Part shown: positions 22,108 to 33,770 of the stretch, piece by piece
Layout of the letters: every line of letters begins with the position of its first letter
Position numbering within the stretch: position 1 is the first letter of the stretch
DNA from: Sthenelais limicola
Taxonomy: Eukaryota; Annelida; Polychaeta; Phyllodocida; Sigalionidae
Assembly (NCBI GenBank): GCA_942159475.1
Contig: OW804097.1
Span: forward strand, 8,523,685 to 8,587,684
Direction of reading: 5' to 3'
DNA: 64,000 nt
Translations under genes and position numbers: made by a program
Notes under the pieces: generated by a model
What the model was told of the DNA's origin: nothing
What the model saw: the letters and a program-made list of their open reading frames with translations, nothing else
Databases searched by the model: none

Positions 22108-22109
22108 CT

Positions 22110-22457
22110 TAGCATCGCTTATTTGTTGTACATTCGTTTACATCTTTTGTGCAGAAGTCACATATGCCTCAGGTAATGGTAATTCTATTGGGACTTTTGG
22201 AATAAAATAGATCGATACATTTCTCAGTTAGATTTCGCACCACTGAATGAGAAGCATTCAATGTCTAGGTCTTGTGGAATAAACAATTGCAGATGCCTGC
22301 CCCTTGAGTCCGTGATTACAATGGTTCTATAGGCGATTGCTGAGACATTATTAGCAGTTCCAAGATCACTGATAACTTGTCTTGTCTTCCCCTGTTCCTG
22401 CAACAAAGCATAACTGATCTGAGAGGTGGTATCCAACTTATTTCTCAGTTTTAACAT
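22110..22457 (-). pseudogene. LINE SGNH-hydrolase N-terminal fragment
   Basis: The frame starting 22457 reaches TIVITDSRGRHLQLF, the block-I motif with the catalytic Ser (DSRGR, as in LINE-C). After a stop near 22,224, decayed sequence gives ITITCGICDFCTKD, the Gly block (compare GGICDFSDKD in LINE-C). It is cut before the Asp-x-x-His block, by the junction with NADAR at 22107. The enzyme class hydrolyses esters. In CR1/L2-type LINEs such esterase ORFs are known, with unclear function. Confidence 0.65.
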
Positions 22458-24290
22458 TGAGCTGTCACCATTATGATGTCAACGTTCATGATGTGGTTGC
22501 GACGTTCTGTAATCATATCAATTTGTCACTGTCATTGTCATTGAAGTATTCATATAATATATATTGGTATTATTAGCCACTAGAACATTGTCTTTGTGCC
22601 TCTTTATCAAATGGAAATCTGACAGTCTCTGATTATGTAAATGAATGTTCCTTGATTGTTGTGAAAGGAAATTCATATCCTACTGCCCTTTCTTAGTCAG
22701 CGGGGTTATTTTTGCCCTCCAAATACTATCACAAGGGCACTTTACAGGAATATTTCATATACAAATTCAAGTTTCTAAAATGGTCTTATGACACCTTGCA
22801 CTCACCTATCAGACAAAAGGCCATATTTTAACAATATTCCTCAGCCTGTAAACACAAACCCAAGGAATTTACTGATTTACTTAGTGAGCCGATGTGTTCT
22901 ACCCCTTGGGGCGACGCGGCCTAAGCCTTGGGGCGACACGGCCTAAGCCTGGGGCCGAAGACGCTCAAGTGCCTGGGCCGAAGCATTTGGGTACCGTGAA
23001 GCTTAGTTGCTTTCTTTTTTACATCAACACATATAATATGTAATATATAAACTATACTTCTACTATTTCTACATCGCAAGACATGGAGCCCTGTCCAGTA
23101 GATATCAAGGTATCTATATCACCCATTGTGTGGATAGGGTTTCTAAAGGCAATTTGTCAAATATTTTCTTGGACACATCAACATCCACTGACCTGTAAAT
23201 AAGAACGGAAAAATAAATAACCATTGTATAGTATTGTAATGTTTCTGAATAGATAGTTGCAATGTTTCTAAATGAATTAAAAAATTGATGGAAAAGCAAC
23301 TCAACAAAAACAGTCATGGGAACGAGTCAAGTTGGTATTTTGAAATTTCTAAATGAATAATTATCAGTAATATAACAAAATATATTTCAAATGAATAGCT
23401 AGTAAGTAGTAACTAGAAATGAACATGAACTTTTGTTATATATTCTATGGTATAGGTATCATTCAAATCGAACACATGGATACTCACGTGGGCACGTGGG
23501 CAATATACAAAGTTCAAGAAATTCATTTGGGCACAAAACCTATAACAAATATAACACACAGTTCAAATGTTTTTAAAAAGTTTCTACTTACAAAGCTATT
23601 ATACTGTTTTCGGTTAGACATAGTTCTGCTCCTTTGTATACCTTGAAATTCGTTATCCAATAAGACTTGTTCAAAACCAAGTTATTTTTGTTTGCTTCGG
23701 TGCAGTATTTGAAATATCCCACCAGGAATGTAGTATTATCTGCTAATACCAGTTTGCAACGGTGAGGTCTTGGTCATGGATCCTTTGATTGTCTAACCTC
23801 TTCTAGTGCTATTACCTTAGCATAGAAAGAATGGCGGCACGTTTCAATAGCGAACACTAATTTCTTGATTTTTTTGTTAGCGGAGTCACAACTTTTGGAA
23901 TTTGTTTCCCCACGTGGCTCTGGGGTTTTCGATACTTAATATATTTTAGATATGAGCAACATTTTCTTGGGTTTCTGATTGGCTAATCAAGAATACGGCA
24001 ACAGATATTATTTTTTTGTAAATGGATATAATTTGTAGTATACATGAGTCTCTCCAAGTAAAATTAAGTTTCAATATGATTTTAATTACACATATGAAAT
24101 ATAAATAATGTTTAATACATTTTAGAATTAGGTAACATTTTCTTTGGTTTCTGACTGGTTAATCAAGAATCCCGAAGTACATCTGCAACAAAGTAAAAGT
24201 GTAATTTAGAATGGTTGTAGATTTTCTGAATCAAAATATCAGTTTGTTTTCGTTTTTAGTATAAGATTATTTCTTAGAATACAGCTTACA
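22458..24290. other. No gene seen
   Basis: AT-rich sequence with no convincing ORF. It contains the small GC-rich tandem repeat at 22904-22960 and duplicated TGAATCAAGAAT-type phrases near 23,985 and 24,160 (GGTTTCTGATTGGCTAATCA versus GGTTTCTGACTGGTTAATCA). Confidence 0.5.
22904..22947. repeat. 22-bp GC-rich unit, two copies
   Basis: Units 22904-22925 and 22926-22947 differ at one position (GACGCGG versus GACACGG). A partial third unit follows. It is a local GC peak in AT-rich sequence. Confidence 0.85.
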
Positions 24291-25306
24291 CTGCGAAGTC
24301 GGGCCCATCATCCAGTTGAACTCCCCCGTTCCTTGAACACCGAACTGCTAAGTCGGACCCCTCATCAGGTGGAACTCCCTTTCATTGACCGTTTCGGCGC
24401 CTACCACTACGGTCTCCGGGGGCGCACCGACTGAGGTGATCAGACTCAGCCAGGGTCCGACTAGCTCTTCCATGGCTCCTCCCTCTTCCTCCATATCCAG
24501 CAGGATGCCTCTTCTGCCTTCTGTCCTACTACGCCAACTAGCTTCTTTCTGTCTGTTCCAGTGAGGCCCAGGAAGCCCAGTGATTTCCAGAGGGAGTTGG
24601 ATGCGAAGCCTCAGCAGCCTACCTCAACTGGGAAGTTCCAAGCCTTCCAGCTGTTTCCTAGGCACGCCTCAACCAATCCTTGGTACTTCTCCCCTCTTTC
24701 TTTCATGGGCTTCCTCCAGTCTGGTCTCCCATGGCACTGTTAACTCCACTAGAACCACTTGCCTCTTACTTAGAGACCACAGCGCAATGTCAGGTCGCAG
24801 TGTTGTTATTGCAACTTGTCTTGGGAATGTTGATCTCCCAGAGACATCAGCTTGCATCTGCCAGTCATTGGCTGTTGCCAGGATGCCGCTTGGTGGTCTT
24901 GTTTGAGCTGCCTTTTGTTCCGCCTCTTACAAAGTTGATAAACTTGGGCCCTTTCTCGATCTTTCTTTTCTTTCTCCGATGTAAATCCAGGGCTGCGCAG
25001 ATCTCCCGCATGTCGCCATGTGTAGCGCCCTCCTGTTAGCGCGACATTGCATGATGACAGCACATGCTCCAGATTAGCTGGTCTTCCACACAACTTGCAG
25101 TTTGGATCCTCAGCTAATCCCCAGATCCTGAGATTGCTTGGTGAAGGCAGCACGTCGTAGACCGATTGGAGCAGGAATGATAGCCTATACCCGTCCATCT
25201 TGTTGTCGGTTGTTACGGATGCACTGGCATATACCTCATATCCAAGGTGGTTGTCACACTGCCTTACAAGAACTTGGAGAAGTTCTCCAAAATTTGCTTG
25301 CAACAT
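24290..25306 (-). pseudogene. Retroelement ORF C-terminal part with zinc motif and PD-(D/E)XK-like segment
   Basis: 25306-25060 reads LSFLLQSVYDVLPSPSNLRIWGL followed by CKLCGRPANLEHVLSSCNVAL. This is a Cys-x-x-Cys...His-x(4)-Cys zinc motif in the post-RT region of a widespread invertebrate LINE type. After a basic linker, 24857-24669 reads LRPDIALWSLSKRQVVLVEL and then TVPWE, an order that looks like a PD-(D/E)XK nuclease core. The C-terminus decays toward 24,290. Several frame breaks are present. The catalytic RT is not in the window. An alternative is that the PD...VELT segment is purely structural. Confidence 0.6.
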
Positions 25307-25408
25307 ATCTGCAATAATATAACCCCCAACAGGGCTGAAAAAGATAGGGCCATGGGGTCTGAAGAGTCCACATGGATGTCGTCATGGCATTTAGCAACCA
25401 TTACTCAC

Positions 25409-25954
25409 TCACTCACCTTGTCTCCCCAAGGAATTCATTTCCCTGGAGAAGGCGTTTTGCATTGAGCTAAGTTTTTCCTTCGCCTTTTGGTAAAATGGAG
25501 TCATCTCTAAGATGTTAACATCCCTCATGGTGAATCTCAACCACTCACTGGTGACTTTCTTGCGATGCCTTACCATGTCATGAAAGATGGCATGGGTGAG
25601 TTGATTTCCTGGTAAAACTGAAGTGGCGACAAAATAGTTCATTCTACAGATGATATGTTGAGGCAGCTTTGTGGAAGAGGATGGGAAAACGCTCCCCAAT
25701 AGCATGGTAAATTTGGTGTGAAGGGTTTATCTCTTTATTCACCATATAAGTTTGCCTGAACTGTTCTTTTGACATAACTTGTCAACTGAACTGTTCTTTT
25801 GACATAACTTGTCAACTGAACTGTTCTTTTGACATAACTTGTCAATAGCAAAGAGCAAAGCTTGTGATCTACTGCTCTTCTGATGTATAAAGGAGTTGAT
25901 ATCTACATCTACCTTGAAGAGGACATTTAGGAGGTTCTCTAATGTTTGATTCAT
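25409..25954 (-). pseudogene. Unidentified ORF with three 10-aa repeats, followed by a donor-like site
   Basis: 25954-25739 encodes MNQTLENLLNVLFKVD and then three copies of the 10-residue unit VDKLCQKNSS. A stop or frameshift near 25,735 separates it from 25705-25409. That part reads as mainly helical sequence (FHDMVRHRKKVTSEWLRFTM, FYQKAKEKLSSMQNAFSREM) and ends at GTGAGTGAGTGAG, which could be a splice donor. I do not recognise the family. A host exon or an exon of an unknown transposon is possible. Confidence 0.35.
25756..25845. repeat. 30-bp unit repeated three times
   Basis: Three identical 30-bp units at 25756, 25786 and 25816, each containing CTGAACTGTTCTTTTGACAT. They keep the reading frame and give the 10-aa repeat of the minus-strand ORF. 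Confidence 0.95.
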
Positions 25955-27129
25955 GCGTAATGACCCGGGATAAGTATGAGGAGAAGTATTACAAATAAGA
26001 AAACAAGTTCAGTTTGTGTCAACTCTGTTCTTTTATTTAACAGAAAGGTTTAATATGATATCATATGTTTAATATGATATGAATACAACATTCATGAACA
26101 TTACAAGAATGCTGTCTGTACTCTAAAATGGAAGATACAAATGAAATAGTAACAGAAGTAATATGTGAATAATAACCCCAACTAGTGGAGAATTAAATGC
26201 GCATAATCAAGCACAGATAATGTTATATAATCACATTTGTGTGTGCGAAATTACACATGGAATCTTACAGAGTAGTATATAATTAAATTTTATAATGTCA
26301 TTAATATAAAAGTTGCTGTTTCTTGTGGCACTCTCCTGGGGTTATACAAATTAATCTTTGAAAAATACAAATGGCTTCCACGTTGTTGTTGTGTCAAGTG
26401 ATATATATAGAGAATTTTTTTTTTTTAAAGAAATTTTATTGAGCTGGTTTCAGTGTTTTACACAGATAATCTCACAGACTCAAGGGAAAAAAATGTTAAC
26501 TTTCAATGATACAGTATAATTTTATAATAGTTTAAATTTTAACATTTATATAGCAGCTTGAACCGACGTAAATTACACATTAATTAATACACATTAATTA
26601 AGAATAAATAAAGCTGAATAAACATAGCGTATGTATCACAATGACAATAATATACACATCGCCGAATATAACAGTATAGTATAAAAAATACCATCATATT
26701 GATCCTTTTCCTAGCATCTGATTCTCGAACGTCGAGGTATTCTTTACCATTTACCACTCAAAGAAAGTGACACATCGAAACATCAACAAGTAATTCAAGG
26801 TTTTTTGTTCCTTTTTTTAACCAGGTATTATAAACTGGGTTAGTACCTGCCCATTTTTTTTTTATTTATTTTATTTTTCCAGGTATTACAAAAGGGTTTG
26901 GCCTTGGCCATCCCTGTTCTAACGAGGATCATGCACATATAATATATGGATGATTTTCACCTCGCACCTGGCTTGAAGTGACATTACATTAGTTCCGGAA
27001 AAAGTTGGGATAAAAAAGTGATATATATAAATAGTGAGGTGGAGTGAGATGAGAGGAGATGTTAGTTTATACATGATCATTATATATGAATCAGTTCAGA
27101 TCTAGCTTATTTATTTTCTACTTTCTACT
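25955..27129. other. No gene; includes the 3' UTR of LINE-B
   Basis: AT-rich. The right part (about 26,800-27,129) is the minus-strand 3' UTR of LINE-B and holds two phrases CCAGGTATTATAAA and CCAGGTATTACAAA about 60 bases apart. A T-run lies at 26,406-26,418. Nothing else is supported. Confidence 0.5.
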
Positions 27130-27447
27130 TTAGTACAGCAGTTTTAATTTTCTTTTAAAGATTATATTTGTTTGTCTTAAATTTATTTGTAGGTTATTCC
27201 ATAAGTTAGCTCCCTGGTATAAGAAAGCTTTTCTATATAATTCGTATTTTGGCATTTTTTGCTGTAAAACGATTTCATCATGCCTCCAGGTGTTGCCTGG
27301 AGTTTTTTGTTGGAAGATTTTATCTTGTCTATTGTGATGTACATCAAAGTGAATTTGTTTCAGTAGGTTGAATTCCATTTTCTTAGTAAATAGTAGTGTT
27401 TTCGTATTTTCATGTAATTGAGTTGTGGGATATAATTTAGGTAACTT
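27130..27447 (-). pseudogene. LINE-B RT C-terminal tail (part after TA-element insertion)
   Basis: The frame has LPKLYPTTQLHENTKTLL, then FHVHHNRQDK-like and AFLYQGANLWNNLQINLRQT, the usual RT tail, with a stop at 27130. It is cut at 27448 by the TA-flanked transposon. If the transposon and one TA are removed, the RT frame at 29,343 (RALKLAL) runs straight into KLPKLYP without a shift. Confidence 0.8.
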
Positions 27448-27449
27448 TA

Positions 27450-29341
27450 CCCGACGGGCACTGAGTGCAATTGAATGTGATAGCACTGCAATCATTTTGT
27501 GATAGGCCGCAAACTAGTGAAGTGTGATACTTATGGCTATGAATCACAGTGAAATGAACATGCCATTAGCAACGATTATGTGAAATCCATTGCGTCTATT
27601 TCCTCCCATGTTGTTGGTGGTCTCACACTTGTGTTGGATCAAATTCTCATTCATATTCATTTTTGTTTGTATTAAACATGTGTTACTCAACAAATTTTAT
27701 CTGTGAATACATGTTTTCTTCAAAAGTCAATATTACGAAGACAATGAAGCCACACAACAGGCCACAATACCTGGCACTGTACACTCACCTGACATTCACA
27801 GCTCACTGTCGCACATCTGACACTCTAGGCTCACACTCAACACTCTAACACTGAATCACAGAAACCCCTACACCTAAACGATATAATGCTACCTCCATAT
27901 TAGCCAAAAAATTATTACTTCTCAATTTCTCCCACAGATTTAATTCACCCTTTTATAATTCCCTCCATGTTTTACATCTGACATTAAATGACTTCTGCCC
28001 CCGCTCAAAAGTCTCCAACATTTATATATAAATATGAATTATGTGTAGTATGAGCGTCATCCCGGGAACGCATTTTAACAGCCTATAAATAAGTAACAAA
28101 TTGATTTTGAGTATAGATAATTTAGCAAAATATATAAGGATATAAGGGACATATGAAAAAAACCCCAAGAAAATGAAACTTATACATACAAATAGTATGT
28201 ATGTATTCCTGAGAACACCCTCTTCATTTCTAGATAAGTCTAAAGATTATATGAATATTGTTTTAACTGATTGTCATAATCGTTGCTATTACACAATTGC
28301 AATTTATACTTGACAAGGCTGTAATAGTCCACCTTTCGGCGAAATAATATATTTGTACCAGAATGCAGTAAATTACATATGCTTATACCTCAGCGAATAT
28401 TTATGATTTTTACAAAATTTCAAAAACATTGAATACCCCAACATGTCCATCTGACTTTCCTGAATGGTTATACAAGTATTCTATCTACTAAAAGAGGTAT
28501 GACGCTTAGACATTGATATTCTGTTTCCACATGTAAATAAAGCACTTGTCGACGTTTCATGGGATCTGCCCATTATATAACACCACGACAAACAGAACAA
28601 CATCAGAATAATACTTCTCTGATATAGATATTCACTGTCATGTGTGATCTCAATCGCGCATATAATGCGCATTTAAAATCACGTCTAAATACACTCAAGC
28701 AATTGTCACACTCATTATTATTGAAAGACAGGTGGCGCAACTGGTAACTGGGGTGCATTTACAATTTGTTTTACAATGAAAGTGCTGCTAATACACTTGT
28801 GTTGCATTCATACTACTGAAGATATTCTACATCATTTATACAGGGATGTTATAAGTGATGTACCTCTATAGTTTATTTGTGTAATTCAGTTGTTTGATAT
28901 GGAAAATCGTTTTGATCAAAATACCCCCCATCATTGCATACTTCATTAGGTGGTCTAGACTGAGCCAACCAGATTTCAAGTAGAACTGGAATAAACCTTC
29001 CCAGCAATGCGGATGCCTAACAGGATGGAAATAATGATGAAACAATTGATGTATTACCATGAAGAATTAATCATGAGTAATTCCGAATGATATTATTCTG
29101 AATATGAAACTAATAAAACAAGGTGAAAATTGCGCATAATTTACACAACAAATATCCCACTCAAAATGTCATAAGAATTTGCTGATGTTTGCACTGATAT
29201 TGCGTCATACCATTAGCGTGCCCATCTCGCAATCATAGCGCAATAATTATTGCGCAAAAAGCGTCCACTCTCATCACAGAACTATGGCGAGATGATTGCG
29301 CATTCAAAATCGCGTAGAATCGCGTCCATTTGCCCGTTGGG
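27450..29341. mobile_element. Non-autonomous TA-flanked DNA transposon, copy 2 (1,892 bp, inverted)
   Basis: The ends are CCCGACGGGCA (27450-27460) and TGCCCGTTGGG (29331-29341), differing at one position, with TA on each side (27448-27449 and 29342-29343). It is in inverted orientation to copy 1 at 7302-9248. It contains an 18-nt perfect palindrome GCGCAATAATTATTGCGC at 29238-29255 and no transposase ORF. It interrupts the RT of LINE-B and so is younger than that LINE. Confidence 0.88.
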
Positions 29342-29342
29342 T

Positions 29343-30724
29343 AGAGCTAGTTTCAGGGCTCTATTTTGAATGGTTTGAATTTTATCAAGTTGATTTTTAT
29401 TGAGAGACAAGTTAATATAGTCTAGGTAACATAAGACCATTGATTTTACTAGTTTCATGGCACAGTTTTTAGTTAAGCTATCTCTTATAATCTGAATTGT
29501 TTTTAGTCTTGCTGAAACCTGGCCAATCATAGAGTTAAAGCTCTTTTCAAATTTCAGGTCCTCTTGTATAGTTATGCCAAGATATCTGAAATATGGTACC
29601 CATTCTATCTGTGCTTCATTTTCAAGTTTGATAGGTATTTTCAGTTGTGCATTTGAAGTTGGCTTCTGTTTCCTATTAGCATAGACTTAGTTTTCTTGGT
29701 ATTCACACTGAGTTTGTTATAGTTACTCCACTTCATTATTCTAATTGCATTAATTCTCTCAAGTCCTCATAACTGTCTTCAATGTTTACCAATGCTATAT
29801 CATCAGCATATAACTTGATTATACCTTTTGTTTCTAGGTTATTGATGTCATTTAGATATATAATAAACATGGAAGGTCCCAGTATTGACCCTTGTGGAAC
29901 TCCTGTAACTAGGCTAGATTTTTGTTATATATGTTTTCTGAGATCCTTACCTGTTGGCTTCTGCCATTCAGGTAGCTTGTCATAATATTTGTCATGCTGG
30001 TACTTATATTATACATTTTCAATTTATCTATAAGGAGTTTATGGGGGACACAATCAAAAGCTTTTCTGTAATCGAAGAATGTACATGCAATACATTTTTT
30101 GTCATTAAACCCTTATAAGATAGGGCTGAGTAGGGATGCTACACAGGCTGTTGTGGACTTCTGCTTTCTATATCCATATTGATTATTGGAGATAAACTTT
30201 TCTTCTTCCATATGAGTCATCAACGCTTTGTTTATGATTTTTTCAAGGATTTTTCCACAGATTTTTCCACAGATATGAGTTAGAGAGATCGGTCGAATAT
30301 TCACTACAAGAGTAGAGTTTCCCTTTTTGGGGAGTGGGGTTACAATTGCCCCTTTCCACATATTTAGCAATACATTATTATTTATTGATAGTTCAATCAC
30401 GTGATGGAATAGATCTGTTATTGCCATTAATGCATTTTTTTACACTCTAGAATTTATACTTAGACATCCAGACGATTTGTTGATGTCTATCCCTTTTATT
30501 AATGTTACCATTTCTTCTAAGGTTGGTACTTGTAGCTTCAGTGGTTGTTTTATAGATACTTTATTTTCAAGTGTGTTTGGGTTTTCCTCATTAGGTGTAT
30601 TATTATTAATCTCAGTGCCTATAGAGGTGAAGAAATTATTAATAACATCAGGAGTTTCTTCTCTAGTTGCAAGTTTTAGTGTTTTAGGGTCTATCACCTG
30701 CGTGATTCCTTTGCTTTTTTCATT
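29343..30724 (-). pseudogene. LINE-B reverse transcriptase core
   Basis: 30724-30440 holds the RT N-terminal region (TREETPDVINNFFTSIG, SSGCLSINSRV). 30427-30113 continues it (NMWKGAIVTPLPKKGNS, IRPISLTHICGKI, QYGYRKQKSTT). In mixed frames, 30,110-29,540 gives the palm with [13 protein letters not shown] and [10 protein letters not shown], so the catalytic YADD is intact. 29530-29343 starts the thumb (IQNRALKLAL). Several frameshifts break it. The left edge is cut by TA-element copy 2, and the right edge by the MULE at the 8-bp target ATTTGGAG. The class is CR1/L2-like, an RNA-templated DNA polymerase for target-primed reverse transcription. Confidence 0.85.
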
Positions 30725-30732
30725 ATTTGGAG

Positions 30733-30840
30733 GGGGGCCGACCTTTCCGCGCCAAGACCTAACCGCACCCAGACCTTGCCGCGTACCGACCCTACCGCGA
30801 CCAGACCCTTCCGCGAACAAGCGTTGCGCGCTTGCCTTCC
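30733..30840. repeat. MULE left terminal region with repeated CCGCG motif
   Basis: Reads GACCTTTCCGCGCC, AGACCTAACCGCACC, AGACCTTGCCGCGTACC, GACCCTACCGCGACC and AGACCCTTCCGCGAAC in succession, five near-tandem copies of a 15-17-bp motif. These probably serve as transposase-binding sites. Confidence 0.75.
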
Positions 30841-33770
30841 ACAAGGCACCCGGCCTTCCCGTGACCTGTAGACCGAGGCAGGGTCTCCTAGCTCCCGCCC
30901 ACAGTCATCCTGAAGCAAGGTGCATACTACGTCAGGTTGTAATGCCCACATTAACGCGCTTCTAGGGTCATGACACATAGCCCATATTTGAACATGGGAG
31001 GAGTTAAATTACGGGACACATTTAAATGAGCCCATGCAGGGGCGGTACCAGAAGAGGGGTCTAGGGGATTTTAAGCCAATGTCCTTACATGTAAATGCAA
31101 AAAAAGAGATGGTCAATTATGAAAAGTTTCTCTTTATAGCAGTGTGTAAGTTTGAACTACTTAAATTGACAATGTTATTGAAAAAAACATCAAAATCGCA
31201 CTAATATTTCTGGAATCGATGTATATAAATAAATATGGTATTTTCACTGTTGATTTTTCACCAGAAAAAGAGTATCTCTAGACCACATGCAGTAAATCCC
31301 TATGAGGTCTATCCTTTAGCCGGTTTTAGGCGTTATCCCTGCTTCATTGTTATTGTTATTAGACTTAAACTATTGGTTGTAACAGGTAACACCTTTTTCA
31401 TTTTATATGGTATATCAACAAGGACTATCAAATAGTGGATACATCTTGTCAATCTTATGAAGGCCCTGGGCAAGTCGCAGAAACCAGGTTCCCGCCTATT
31501 CCTCTCAATATGACACAGATCCGGGTCTGATAAACCACAGAATTTCCTGGAGTTATAAGGCTAAACACGTGTTGCATTGGAGGAAGATTTCCCTCACTCA
31601 TCTACTGTTATTCTACTGGATTAACACGGAATATTTAATCATTCTCCAAGGTAAGCAAATCCTTATTAAGTTTATGATTACGGTTATTACGGTTTTTGAT
31701 TTGAAGAGTAGCATCAAGTGAGAAAAGTATATCAGAAGACGGGAAATTAGGACTGTATGAAGTCTGAACTATTTCATTAGAAGCTATTAGAGAGAAATGG
31801 TGTTAAGAATAAGATAATGAAACCGGGCATTCTGGAAAGTATTTGGTTGCTCTAAATACTAATCCTTGGAAGCTAGGCGTATACATAATAGTGTGTTTAA
31901 CTTTAAGAAAGTTCAGAATCAAAACCCATATTTTTAAAATGTAATTTCTAGAAAAGTATTCTGCAAAAAACAAAAATTGCCTTAGGGTGATTTTAAGGTT
32001 ATTTAGAACTTTTACTATTGTCGATTTAAGTTTTGAAATATGTTTATTTGCCTGCTACAGACGATTTCCTTTCAGTTCTTATCCTTTGCAAAAAGGTTAA
32101 CGAAATCTGCAGTATATTATGCCTCTGTAAATATGGGTTTGACATTGCCAACTTAAGTAATAGAATACCATATCTGTTCTCTGCCCTTTCTTTCTTGTGT
32201 CGCACTATCCTCTCTCTTTCTCCCTATGATCTTTCTCTCTCCCCTATCTCAATCCATTTATTGATACATGGCAACTGTTATATAGCTGTATTTTATTCTT
32301 TACAGAACTGGCAGGAAGAAGTACACCAAGAAAATGATGAATCAATTGATGAACTCTTTGAGCCAGATATTATGTTAATAAAACATGTATGAGTCCCCCA
32401 AATAAAATCTATATCATCCGCACAGCATTAAAGAAACATTAAACTAGAGTTAAAATAGAAACGTTAAGTTCATGTGAATAAGATTCACCTATATTTTACT
32501 TGAGAAGGTGCACGTTAATTTAACCTTAATCTTAATGTTAATCTAAACATTAATCTGAATGTTAAAACGAGGTTAATATTAACGTTTATGTTAACGTCAA
32601 TATTAACATCAATGTTACTTTAAATTTCACGTTGATTTCACGTTAAAATTGACGTTAAGTTTGCGCAAAATTGAGTCCACACATTCACGTATATATTGAC
32701 GTAAAGTTGCCCTTTATATTGACGTGAATTGCCATAAAGTTAACCTCAATTTGTTACCTGGGTATAGTGTATACTAGTCATGACCATGGCTTTCGTACCT
32801 CCCGCCCCCAAATATTCAAAATCGGGAGATCTCCTGAATTCCACTTCCCTCTTTTTGACAAATCTGCCCTAGCGATCTTTACCCTTAATCTTTTTATGAT
32901 ATTAAATGTTTATTGTTTATTGTTTCTATATTTGTTGTGACGTCGGGTTATGGTATCCTCCTGTCCAACCAATGGGATAGACGAAATTGGGAAAGTTAAT
33001 GATGAATATTGTAGTCATGGCAGCTTGGTAGAGTCTGTGTCGATAATGCTGATGATAAGGGCACTGAAGAATGGTATATATTTCTACATATATGAGGATT
33101 TAAATTAGAAATAAATGAAACAAATAATTATGCACATAATACTTTGAATTATTGTGTAACTCATAGGTCCCGACAAAAGAGTCGTAATGCTTTTTAATTT
33201 GTGGAAATATTCCAACCAGAAAAAAAGTTTTATAGTCATATGTCGATCAATTGGTGGAATTACTCATATGTGAAACTACATATGACTACTCAATTGTTCT
33301 TCATTTTTATACATTATAAGTAACAAAAGTGTCATTTTATAACAGCTTATTTTGTATTCAAAAACAATCATCATTCTTTAGCACATCACAATGGTATTCC
33401 AGCTGTCACAATTATCTAGATAGAGATTGTAAAGAATTTAACACTATTTTCTACCGCATATCATCATGTTAGACTCATGCAACATATATACATATAAGAT
33501 CATATCACTATATCATTCCCTAACATTTCTTTCGGAATGTAACATTGATCATTAATTAAAGCCAGTCAGGAACTGATATTATAACATGGTATGTATTATC
33601 ACATAAATGAATGATAAATGATATCACTGAATAGTTCCATTTCAAAGGCGGGGTCCATTCAAATAGCGCACGTTTTGAAGAAGTTCAAATGCTGAACATC
33701 TGCGCTGTTTGTAAGAATCCCATGCAGCATGGATTCTGCGGTTATTTGCTACATACTTCTTTTTCTGGTG
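30841..33770. other. MULE interior, no gene; GTTAA-rich stretch
   Basis: AT-rich and without credible ORFs. 30967-31027 matches 37835-37887 in direct orientation (GTCATGACACATAGCCC and GGGAGGAGTTAAA). At 32,450-32,760 the sequence is unusually dense in TTAACGT/ACGTTAA hexamers. Confidence 0.5.

Noticed and set aside
24290..24440. 5S rRNA-like phrases (GTTCCTTGAACACCGAACTG, GCTAAGTCGG)
   Set aside because: No internal control region or full 5S fold. On the minus strand it reads as the decaying C-terminus of the retroelement at 24290-25306.
32033..32392. 119-aa plus-strand ORF in the MULE interior
   Set aside because: Composition follows AT-rich non-coding DNA, with Ser/Leu/Phe-rich low complexity and no motif.
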